Source: Nitrosomonadales bacterium
GTDB lineage: Bacteria; Pseudomonadota; Gammaproteobacteria; Burkholderiales; Gallionellaceae
Length of the DNA: 45,185 bases
Direction of reading: 5' to 3'
NCBI GenBank assembly: GCA_016195965.1
Contig: JACPYR010000063.1
Span: forward strand, 1 to 45,185
Numbering within the stretch: position 1 is the stretch's first letter; every line of letters starts with the position of its first letter. The translations under genes and the position numbers were made by a program. The notes beneath the pieces are model-generated. The model was not told where the DNA came from. It did not search any database and saw nothing but the letters and a program-made list of their open reading frames with translations. Of this stretch, positions 8,118-15,336 are shown in pieces.

Positions 8118-8365
8118 CAGAACCGTCGCAGGCCGTCGCTGAACGCGCCATGCTTTTCTATTCTGCGGTTGTAACCATCCAGCGCGTTTTTGTTCTCTGT
8201 CAGCCATTGGCTGCGCTGCGCCTGACGGATGATCTCGGCCAGATGCTGCTCCAGCGTCTGCGAAAGATTGATGTTGAGTTGCTTGGCCTGATGCAGAAGG
8301 TCTGCGTTGATGCTGAGGTTGGCCGATTTCTTGGGCGCAGCCGGATTGAAAACAATATGGCTCAC
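8117..8365 (-). CDS. ccdA: CcdA-type antitoxin
   Basis: An 82-aa protein starting at GTG with AAGGA upstream. The N-terminal part (SANLSINADLLHQAKQLNINLSQTLEQ) fits the CcdA ribbon-helix-helix domain, and the end (LTENKNALDGYNRRIEKHG, then FSDGLR) is the typical CcdA C-terminus that wraps CcdB. It is intact although its toxin is frameshifted. It has its own promoter and operator at 8386-8423. Confidence 0.9.
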   Translation of the reverse strand: MSHIVFNPAAPKKSANLSINADLLHQAKQLNINLSQTLEQHLAEIIRQAQRSQWLTENKNALDGYNRRIEKHGAFSDGLRRF

Positions 8366-8385
8366 TGCTTTTCCTTAATGCCGAT

Positions 8386-8423
8386 GATGCGCATAATCTA
8401 CGCGCATCGGGTACACGCGTCAA
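8386..8423 (-). promoter_or_regulatory. Predicted ccdAB promoter and operator
   Basis: On the minus strand TTGACG (8418-8423) and TAGATT (8395-8400) are spaced by 17 bases. Perfect 7-base inverted arms, GATGCGC (8402-8408 on this strand) and GCGCATC (8386-8392), enclose the -10 element. That fits autorepression by the CcdA/CcdB complex. Confidence 0.6.
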
Positions 8424-8506
8424 GGCACTGTTTCGCAGCCCAACGGGCCGGCGAATTTGCGGCGCAGACCACATGTACATGTATGCAATTCGCATTTCAA
8501 TGTGAC

Positions 8507-11038
8507 TTAGTTCCGCAGCGGCTTGCCGTTCTTAAGCATGTACTCCACCCGATCCCGCGTCTTCTGCGTCGCCAGCAGTTCCATGAAATGCTTGCGTTCC
8601 AGGTCGAGCAGCCATTGCTCGTCTACCATAGAGCCCGTATCCACATCCCCGCCGCACATGGTCTCGGCGATGCGGCAGCCGATGTTGTAGTCGTGCTCGG
8701 AGATGAAGCCGCCTTCGAGCATGTTGATCATCGCCGCCTTCAGCGTGGCGATGCCGGTGCGCCCCGCCACGGGTATCTGGCGCGGATGCAGGGGCGGACG
8801 GTAGGCGGTGGCGGTGAGCGCGCGCGCTTCTTCCTTGGCGACATGCAGCAGCTCATACTGGTTGAGCACGATGCGGTCGGACTGTTTGAGGTAGCCCATT
8901 TCCCTGGCGAGTTCGGCGCTCTTGGCGACTTCTCCCATGGCGATCTGCTGGAAGTAGCGTTTCAGGTAGGGGAAGATGTCGCCGCCCCTGGCCTCGTTCG
9001 CCGCGCGCAGCGCCATCTCCTTGCTGCCGCCGCCTGCGGGCAAAACGCCGACGCCGACTTCGACCAGGCCGATGTAGTTTTCCAGCGAGGCGATTATCCT
9101 GCTGCAGTGAATCGCGAATTCGCAACCGCCGCCCAGCGCCAGACCGTACACCGCCGCGATCGTCGGAACTTGTGAATACCTGAGACGCAGCGACACCTGC
9201 TGGAATTTCGCGACCACATCCTCAACACGAGCCACGTTGCCGACTGCAGCATTGGCAATCTCGCCCAGCCCGCCGCCGCCCGCGATGGTGTATTTCACCC
9301 GGTTGGCCGCGCCTTTCAATCGGTCGAACATGCTGGCTGGCGGCGCATCGGCTGCTTCCTGCACGCCCTGCATCAGTTGCAGCAGGTGTGCTCCGGCGGA
9401 GAACGGCGCTTCCGTTTGCCAGATGATCAGCGCGGAGAAATGTTCCTCTGCCTCACTGACTGCACGCAGGATGCCGTCAAGCACTTCGTTGCTGATCGCA
9501 TGCATCTTGGACCTGAAGCTCAGGATCGCGATGTCGTCGCCGGTATGCCACATGCGCACCGCATCGTTCTCGAACACCGTCTCGCCGTACTGCACGGGTT
9601 CGCCGAGCAACCGGTCCGGGTAGGGTTGGCGTTGGTAGACGGGGAGCGTGGAGCGGGGTTGATAGTGTGCGGCTGTGCTCGACGCTTGCTCCCTCACCCC
9701 TAACCCCTCTCCCGGGGGGAGAGGGGAATAGGAGCCCTGCGGTGTATGCACACCGGTACGATTCGGGTCGCTCGCCCACGCGGGCAACGGGGCGCTGGCC
9801 ATCGCCTTGCCGGTCTGGATATCCTGCGCGATCCAGCTGGCCACCTGTTGCCAGCCTGCGGCCTGCCAGATTTCGAACGGGCCGCTGTCCCAGCCAAACC
9901 CCCAGCGCACCGCAAAGTCCAGGTCGCGCGCGTTATCCGCAATGTATTCCAGTTGCAGCGCGCAGTAGTGAAACACGTCGCGGAACGTCGCCCACAAAAA
10001 CTGCGCCTGCGGATGCTGATGGCGGCGCAGCCCGGCGAGTTTCTTCGCCCAGTCGCGCTCGCGCAATATCTCTTTTACCTCGTCGTCAACCTTGGCATCA
10101 GACAACCGGTATTCCTTGCTGTGCAAATCCAGCACGTGGATATCGCGGCCTATCTTCTGGTAGATGCCGCGCTTGGTCTTCTGCCCCAGCGCGCCCTGAT
10201 CGACCAGATACTTGAACCATTCAGGCAGCTCGTAATGCTTGTGCCACGGATCTTCGGTGAGGTTTTCGCGCATCGTGTTAACCACATGCGCGAACACATC
10301 CAGGCCGACCACATCCAGGGTGCGAAACGTCGCGCTCTTAGGTCGCCCGAGGTAGCGGCCGGTCAGCGCATCGACCAGATCAAAGCCCAGGTTGAATTCC
10401 TGCGCATGGTGCTTGGTGGCCAGCATCGAGAACACGCCGATGCGGTTGGCGATGAAGTTGGGCGTGTCCTTGGCGCGCACCACACCCTTGCCCAGTGTGG
10501 AGACGAGAAATTCTTCGAGATGGTCGAGCAGCGACGCTTCGGTGGCGCTTGCCGGGATCAGCTCGACCAGATGCATGTAGCGCGGCGGGTTAAAGAAATG
10601 GATGCCGCAGAAATGGTGGCGCAGGTTTTCCGGGAAAGCCGACGCAAGCTGGTTGATCGATAGCCCCGAGGTATTGGTCGCAAAGATCGCATGCGCGCCG
10701 ACATGAGGTGCGACTTTCTTATATAAATCGGATTTCCAGTCGATGCGCTCGGCGATCGCCTCGATGATCAGGTCGCAGTCGCGCAGGCGGTCCAGATGCT
10801 GCTCGTAGTTGGCCGGCTGGATGAAGGTAATCTTTGCGGGACTGGCCGCAGGTGCGGGCTCAAGCTTCTTCAGGCTTTCCAGCGCACGGTTCACATTGCC
10901 GTTGGGATCTCCCTCCTTGGCGGGCAGTTCAAACAGCAGCGTTTCGACATTTGCATTGACCAGATGCGCCGCGATCTGCGCCCCCATCACGCCAGCGCCT
11001 AACACCGCGACTTTACGTATGTGGAAATTTTTGTTCAT
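8507..11038 (-). CDS. fadB: 3-hydroxyacyl-CoA dehydrogenase / enoyl-CoA hydratase
   Basis: An 843-aa bifunctional beta-oxidation enzyme in the order dehydrogenase then hydratase, as in FadN-like proteins rather than E. coli FadB. The NAD-binding loop GAGVMG is at residues 14-19, and the dehydrogenase signature around HHFCGIHFFNPPRYMHLVELIP follows. The hydratase/isomerase fold includes VYGLALGGGCEFAIHCSRI and GVLPAGGGSKEMALR. The linker between the domains carries an in-frame dispersed repeat (residues about 437-450, SPLPPGEGLGVRE). The 3' end is partly duplicated twice downstream, next to toxin-antitoxin genes. Product call is firm; the symbol is by role. Confidence 0.93.
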   Translation of the reverse strand: MNKNFHIRKVAVLGAGVMGAQIAAHLVNANVETLLFELPAKEGDPNGNVNRALESLKKLEPAPAASPAKITFIQPANYEQHLDRLRDCDLIIEAIAERIDWKSDLYKKVAPHVGAHAIFATNTSGLSINQLASAFPENLRHHFCGIHFFNPPRYMHLVELIPASATEASLLDHLEEFLVSTLGKGVVRAKDTPNFIANRIGVFSMLATKHHAQEFNLGFDLVDALTGRYLGRPKSATFRTLDVVGLDVFAHVVNTMRENLTEDPWHKHYELPEWFKYLVDQGALGQKTKRGIYQKIGRDIHVLDLHSKEYRLSDAKVDDEVKEILRERDWAKKLAGLRRHQHPQAQFLWATFRDVFHYCALQLEYIADNARDLDFAVRWGFGWDSGPFEIWQAAGWQQVASWIAQDIQTGKAMASAPLPAWASDPNRTGVHTPQGSYSPLPPGEGLGVREQASSTAAHYQPRSTLPVYQRQPYPDRLLGEPVQYGETVFENDAVRMWHTGDDIAILSFRSKMHAISNEVLDGILRAVSEAEEHFSALIIWQTEAPFSAGAHLLQLMQGVQEAADAPPASMFDRLKGAANRVKYTIAGGGGLGEIANAAVGNVARVEDVVAKFQQVSLRLRYSQVPTIAAVYGLALGGGCEFAIHCSRIIASLENYIGLVEVGVGVLPAGGGSKEMALRAANEARGGDIFPYLKRYFQQIAMGEVAKSAELAREMGYLKQSDRIVLNQYELLHVAKEEARALTATAYRPPLHPRQIPVAGRTGIATLKAAMINMLEGGFISEHDYNIGCRIAETMCGGDVDTGSMVDEQWLLDLERKHFMELLATQKTRDRVEYMLKNGKPLRN
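9689..9733. repeat. Dispersed GC-rich palindromic repeat inside the fadB-like gene
   Basis: The segment contains CCCTCACCCCTAACCCCTCT followed by a palindrome with arms CCCCTCTCCC (9704-9713) and GGGAGAGGGG (9717-9726). Read in the gene's frame it gives SPLPPGEGLGVRE, a peptide signature of this widespread intergenic repeat family. It lies in the linker between the two enzyme domains, so the frame is kept and damage is probably slight. Confidence 0.8.
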
Positions 11039-11066
11039 CGTTATCCCCGTTCAAGATTCATCCTCT

Positions 11067-11100
11067 CCGTTCGTCCTGATCCTGTCGCAGGAACGAACGG
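11067..11100. repeat. Inverted repeat between thioesterase and fadB-like genes
   Basis: Arms CCGTTCGTCCTG and CAGGAACGAACGG pair (one bulge) around a 9-base loop. It belongs to the same GTTCGT...ACGAAC dispersed family as the copies at 5604-5648 and 11111-11142, and sits in the leader of the fadB-like gene. Confidence 0.65.
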
Positions 11101-11110
11101 CACACCAAGT

Positions 11111-11142
11111 CGTTCGTGGTTCGACAAGCTCGCCACAAACGG
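11111..11142. repeat. Second member of the GTTCGTGG repeat family
   Basis: CGTTCGTGG then TTCGACAAGCTCG then CCACAAACGG forms an imperfect hairpin adjacent to the repeat at 11067-11100. The two copies together fill most of the 111 bases between the thioesterase and fadB-like genes. There is no sign of a terminator T run. Confidence 0.65.
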
Positions 11143-11149
11143 TATCTCT

Positions 11150-11554
11150 TTATTCTTCCGGAGGCACCGGACGCGGCTTGCGATCTTCGCCGACCGCAAC
11201 ATAGGTCAGCGTCGCCTCGGTCACCTTCACGCAAACCGGCTTGGCCGGGTCGCGCTGCGCATACACTTCGACATCGACGGTGATCGACGTCGTCCCTACC
11301 TTCACGATGCGGGTATAAAAACTGACGATGTCGCCGACAAAGATCGGCTGTTTGAACACGAATGAATTCACCGCGACGGTGGCAACCCTCCCCTTGGCGC
11401 GATGCAACGCGGGTATGCTGCCGGCAATGTCCACCTGCCCCATCAGCCAGCCGCCGAAGATGTCGCCGGTGTAGTTGGCGTCGGAAGGCATAGCCGCGAC
11501 GCGTATCGTCGGCTCGCGTTGCGGCAGCGTCGTGCCCGGATGTTGTTCGCTCAT
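11150..11554 (-). CDS. Acyl-CoA thioesterase, hotdog fold
   Basis: A 134-aa single hotdog-domain thioesterase of the YciA/acyl-CoA hydrolase type. The segment DANYTGDIFGGWLMGQVD holds the expected catalytic Asp and the helix start; VNSFVFKQPIFVGDIVSFYTRI is the usual second half. It would hydrolyse acyl-CoA to free fatty acid and CoA. The ATG at 11554 is chosen because GGGGAG lies 7 bases upstream; longer in-frame starts up to 11617 would overlap the synthetase gene. It lies between acyl-CoA synthetase and the fadB-like gene in one operon. Confidence 0.88.
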   Translation of the reverse strand: MSEQHPGTTLPQREPTIRVAAMPSDANYTGDIFGGWLMGQVDIAGSIPALHRAKGRVATVAVNSFVFKQPIFVGDIVSFYTRIVKVGTTSITVDVEVYAQRDPAKPVCVKVTEATLTYVAVGEDRKPRPVPPEE

Positions 11555-11585
11555 GTCTGTGCTCCCCATCTTGGCGCCCCCCATG

Positions 11586-13535
11586 CTAGCGTCCCTGGTA
11601 AAGTCGTTCGATTTCATCGGCGTAGCGTGCCGCCACTTGTGGGCGCTTGAGCTTGAGGGTGGGCGTCAACATGCCGTTGTCTATGCTCCACGGCTCGGTC
11701 AGCAGCAACACACGGCGCACCTTGGCATAACCGGGAAACTCCTTGATCTGATCGGCGATGCGTTGCAGCACCTGCTGCTCGATGCGGGTGTCGTAAAGCG
11801 ATTCCGCCATGTCGGCACGCACGCCGACCTGTTGCGCGAAAGCCTGCCATTGCTCGGGATTAACCACCGCCAACACCACCAGTGTCGGGCGCCCTTCGCC
11901 ATACACCATCACCTGGTCGAACAGCCGGTCACGCAGAATAGCCTCTTCCATGTCCACAGGCGGAACCTTCTCGCCATTGGACATCACGATGATCTCCTTC
12001 AGCCGCCCGGTGATGTAAATATGTCCGGTCTCGCTGATGCGCGCCGTATCGCCGGTATTGAGCCAGCCGTCGGCATCTATCATCGCGTGTGTCGCATCCG
12101 GGTTGTGCCAGTAACCCAGCATGTTGGAAGGACCTCGCACCAGCAGCGCATTCTGCTCGCCGATGCGCACTTCGACGTCGGGAAACGGCAGGCCCACGCT
12201 GGACGGATAGTTGTGATCGAGACGGTTTGCGCTGATTACCGGGCTGGTTTCGGTCATGCCGTAACCCTGGATCAACCGCAAGCCGAGCGCAATGAACAGG
12301 CGCGACACCTTGGGCGGCAGCGCGGCGCCGCCGCTGATGGATAACTGCAGGCGACCTCCCAGCCTGTCCATAACCTTATCCGCGACCAGATGCTTAAGCA
12401 GCGGCCATAACAGGAATTTAGGCTGCCATGTGCCGCGCCCCTGCTGGTATTCGAAACGATCCCAGCCGACATCCACTGTCAGCGTAAACAGCTTGTGCCG
12501 CAACGGCGGGCCTTCTTCCAGCTTGGCGTGGATCGCGTTATAGATGCGCTCGTAAATCCTCGGCACCGCAATCAAAATGGTCGGGCGGATGATTTTCAAA
12601 TCGTCCGCCAGCAACGGAATGGAACGCGCGTAAGCGACCACCGCTCCGGCGATCATCAGGTAATACCCAGCCGTGCGCTCGAAGGTATGCGACAACGGCA
12701 GGAAAGACAATGCGCAGTCTTCCTGTCCGAGCGGGAAAATCATGTATGAAGCGTAGGCGTTGTACAGGATGTTGTAATGAGACAGCATCACACCCTTGGG
12801 TTTGCCGGTCGTGCCCGATGTATAGATGATGGTCGCCAACGCATCACGGTCGCGCACACGTTCCCAGCCCATTTCGGCCTCTGCGGGCAGCCAGTCCTGC
12901 GCGCACTTCAGACGGCCGTCCCAACACGGTGCGACGGAGTCGGCAGGTGCGGGAGGGACGGCTGGCGGCTGCTCCCGCAATCGGCTGCTACGCAGTAACG
13001 TGTCACAGCCGCCCTCCTCATCCGTTGTGGTTATTCTGTCCAGACTGACCAGACGCTGCACACAGCCCAGTTGTCCCTGCACCGCGCGCAACGCCTGCCA
13101 CTGTTCGCCGGTTTCAAAGAGCAGCACCCTCACTTGCGCATCGTTGATGATGAAAGCCACGTTGTCCGGCCTGTCCACGGTATACAGCGGCACCACCACC
13201 AGGCCCAGCGACATCGCCGCCTGTTCGAACATCACCCATTGCGGGCAGTTGCGCAGCATGATCGCGACACGGTCGCCCACCGCAAGGTGTTCGCCCAACA
13301 GGGCTGCCTGCCAGCGTGCCACTTCGGCATACATCGCCCGCCAGGTGATATCGCGCCACCCATCCTGCTGAGAACCAAGTTTCAGAGAAGACTCATGCCC
13401 GCTTGCGGGCGTGATGTCGGAACTAAAATAACGGTAAGCGATTTTATCCGGCGAGCGGCGCACCCGCTCCAGGAATAAGCCATGCAACGTACCCGCATCC
13501 TCTGGCGTAATCACATCCGTAGCTTGAACCTGCAT
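11586..13535 (-). CDS. Long-chain acyl-CoA synthetase (AMP-forming)
   Basis: A 649-aa adenylate-forming enzyme activating fatty acids to acyl-CoA. Motifs: IYTSGTTGKPKGVMLSHYN (P-loop, about residues 237-255), QGYGMTETSPVIS, GWLNTGDTARI and GRLKEIIVMSNGEKVPP. The ATG at 13535 follows GGGGAG with an 8-base gap. It resembles the long bacterial and eukaryotic-type synthetases of about 600-650 aa (AMP-dependent synthetase family). It sits between an SDR gene and the thioesterase gene, consistent with a fatty-acid degradation operon. The symbol fadD would fit the role but was not assigned. Confidence 0.92.
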   Translation of the reverse strand: MQVQATDVITPEDAGTLHGLFLERVRRSPDKIAYRYFSSDITPASGHESSLKLGSQQDGWRDITWRAMYAEVARWQAALLGEHLAVGDRVAIMLRNCPQWVMFEQAAMSLGLVVVPLYTVDRPDNVAFIINDAQVRVLLFETGEQWQALRAVQGQLGCVQRLVSLDRITTTDEEGGCDTLLRSSRLREQPPAVPPAPADSVAPCWDGRLKCAQDWLPAEAEMGWERVRDRDALATIIYTSGTTGKPKGVMLSHYNILYNAYASYMIFPLGQEDCALSFLPLSHTFERTAGYYLMIAGAVVAYARSIPLLADDLKIIRPTILIAVPRIYERIYNAIHAKLEEGPPLRHKLFTLTVDVGWDRFEYQQGRGTWQPKFLLWPLLKHLVADKVMDRLGGRLQLSISGGAALPPKVSRLFIALGLRLIQGYGMTETSPVISANRLDHNYPSSVGLPFPDVEVRIGEQNALLVRGPSNMLGYWHNPDATHAMIDADGWLNTGDTARISETGHIYITGRLKEIIVMSNGEKVPPVDMEEAILRDRLFDQVMVYGEGRPTLVVLAVVNPEQWQAFAQQVGVRADMAESLYDTRIEQQVLQRIADQIKEFPGYAKVRRVLLLTEPWSIDNGMLTPTLKLKRPQVAARYADEIERLYQGR

Positions 13536-13576
13536 CAAATCACTCCCCCGAGTATCAAACCTGAATCAAACAACAA

Positions 13577-14413
13577 CTAGTCAAGAAACAAATCGCTGAA
13601 CAGCGGTGTACCCGGCGACACGGCGTATTGATCGAAATCGCTCACGCCCGCCTCACTCAACACCTGCTCGTCAATGAAAAAATTCCCGCTGCAAGCGCGG
13701 CTGTCGCGTGTCAGGATCACGTGCGCGGCATCCGCCATGATGGCAGGTTTGCGCGAGGCGCGCAGCACCGATTCGGGAAAATTGAACTCGATCGCGGCGG
13801 TGGCGATCGTGGTGCGCGGCCACAGGCAGTTCACCGCGATGCCTTTGCTCCCGCTGCTGCCTGCGGAAAATTCGCGCGCCAGTCCCAGCGTGCACATGCT
13901 CATGCCATATTTAGAGATCGTATACGCCAGGTGCGGCGCGAACCATTTCTCGTCCAGGTTGAGCGGTGGTGACATCGTCAGGATATGCGGATTGTCGGCC
14001 AGCTTCAGATAAGGAATACATGCTTGCGATACCAGGAAGGTCGCGCGCATGTTCACGTCCCACATCAAATCCAGTCTTCTGGCCGGAGTCTCCAGCGTGC
14101 CGCTGATGCTGATCGCGCTGGCGTTGTTCACCAGTACATCGATGCCGCCGAATCTGTCTGCAGCCTGCTTCACGGCTGCCCGGATCGCCTGGTCGTCGCG
14201 CACATCCAGCTGGATCGCCAAGGCCTGCCCGCCCGCTTGCGCCACCTCATCGGCAACCGTATGTATCGTGCCGGGCAACTTGGCATGGGCCTCGATGGTC
14301 TTGCCTGTGATCACCAGGTTCGCGCCGTCACGCGCGCAACGCAGCGCAATCTCGCGTCCTATGCCGCGGCTGGAACCGGTGATGAATATCGTTTTGCCGC
14401 GCAAGTCAGCCAT
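13577..14413 (-). CDS. Short-chain dehydrogenase/reductase, HSDL2-like
   Basis: A 278-aa SDR oxidoreductase with the cofactor motif TGSSRGIG (residues 12-19), the NNAS motif (97-100) and catalytic Ser148, Tyr164 and Lys168 (YTISK). The MSPPLNL segment after the serine strand is like hydroxysteroid dehydrogenase-like protein 2, which is associated with fatty-acid metabolism. The ATG at 14413 is preferred because AGGCGG lies about 10 bases before it; an ATG three codons earlier touches that site. The substrate is unknown. Confidence 0.88.
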   Translation of the reverse strand: MADLRGKTIFITGSSRGIGREIALRCARDGANLVITGKTIEAHAKLPGTIHTVADEVAQAGGQALAIQLDVRDDQAIRAAVKQAADRFGGIDVLVNNASAISISGTLETPARRLDLMWDVNMRATFLVSQACIPYLKLADNPHILTMSPPLNLDEKWFAPHLAYTISKYGMSMCTLGLAREFSAGSSGSKGIAVNCLWPRTTIATAAIEFNFPESVLRASRKPAIMADAAHVILTRDSRACSGNFFIDEQVLSEAGVSDFDQYAVSPGTPLFSDLFLD

Positions 14414-14477
14414 TACCGGCATTCCGCCTAGTCAATCCAGGCATGCTGAAACAGCAAGCTCGCCGTCAAGCCATCGC

Positions 14478-15308
14478 TCACCATGCCAGAACACCACCGG
14501 ATGCCTCTATGCCGAAATATGTTCCCATGCTCCGGGTCTCGCCAAAATACTGCAACGAAGTACCGAATGAATCGCGGTAAGCGTCGCCATATCCCACCAC
14601 CAAAGCAAAGTTACCCTGGGGAGGGTCGCGAAATATAACCTTGAAGCTGGCCTCCCTGGAAACACCATCCACCGAAGCCGTGTTGCTATCGATGTCCCAG
14701 GCGTTACGCTCAAAACTTGCACTGAGTATCCAGGGCCATGCCAGCGAATAAGAAAAACCTATCCTGGAGCGATTGTTGTTCATTTCAACGTAGCTATAAA
14801 TTTCGCTGTCGAAATGAAAAGCAACTCTTTCGTTGAATCGGTATGTATATAACACACCGGGCAACAGATAGGAGCGGCCCTTGACCTCTGAATTTTTGCC
14901 TGCGTTATCCTTGTAGCTATACCAGAACTCGCGGTAAAAGGTCACGAATGGAACGAAGGTATAGGGCGTATCTCCGGGAACGGAATACGAATAATAAATT
15001 CTCCCTATCCCGAATTCCGACACGAGTTGCGTCGGATCACTCACCAGCGACTTATTGTCGTAATAGGTGATTCCCCCGAACGCCCCCTGGCCGGTATCTC
15101 GTGCGTGTTCCGACAACGGAAATGGAAACTGCACGATCGCTTCACTCAGGGTGTTTGAATCCTTCTGTGTTTTCGTGCCCAGATAGATGACGCTCAGATT
15201 GACATCCAGCTTGTCGTTGGTAGCCGCATAGGCATTGCCTGCATACTGGGTCGCCATGCCCAAAAACGCCAGTATCACAACAATGCTGAACCGATAGTTT
15301 GTACTCAA
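14478..15308 (-). CDS. Predicted outer-membrane or periplasmic protein in the fad operon
   Basis: A 276-aa protein with a signal peptide (hydrophobic core FSIVVILAFLGMA, cleavage near YAGNAYA) from a TTG start at 15308, which has GGAGG five bases upstream; no ATG is available at this site. The mature part is rich in Tyr, Phe and Ser with alternating hydrophobic residues (GRIYYSYSVPG, FVTFYREFWYSY, GVLYTYRFNERVAFHF), as in beta-barrel outer-membrane proteins. It lies 28 bases after the fadE stop. A role in fatty acid or hydrophobic substrate uptake would fit the context but is unproven. I recognise no named family. Confidence 0.7.
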   Translation of the reverse strand: MSTNYRFSIVVILAFLGMATQYAGNAYAATNDKLDVNLSVIYLGTKTQKDSNTLSEAIVQFPFPLSEHARDTGQGAFGGITYYDNKSLVSDPTQLVSEFGIGRIYYSYSVPGDTPYTFVPFVTFYREFWYSYKDNAGKNSEVKGRSYLLPGVLYTYRFNERVAFHFDSEIYSYVEMNNNRSRIGFSYSLAWPWILSASFERNAWDIDSNTASVDGVSREASFKVIFRDPPQGNFALVVGYGDAYRDSFGTSLQYFGETRSMGTYFGIEASGGVLAW

Positions 15309-15336
15309 AGGCTCCTCCTCGATTTGCCAGACAATA

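Noticed and set aside
6839..8509. Integron cassette array with attC sites
   Set aside because: The repeated segments align codon by codon with the fadB 3' end, include its stop position and do not have attC-type paired core sites; no integrase gene is present.
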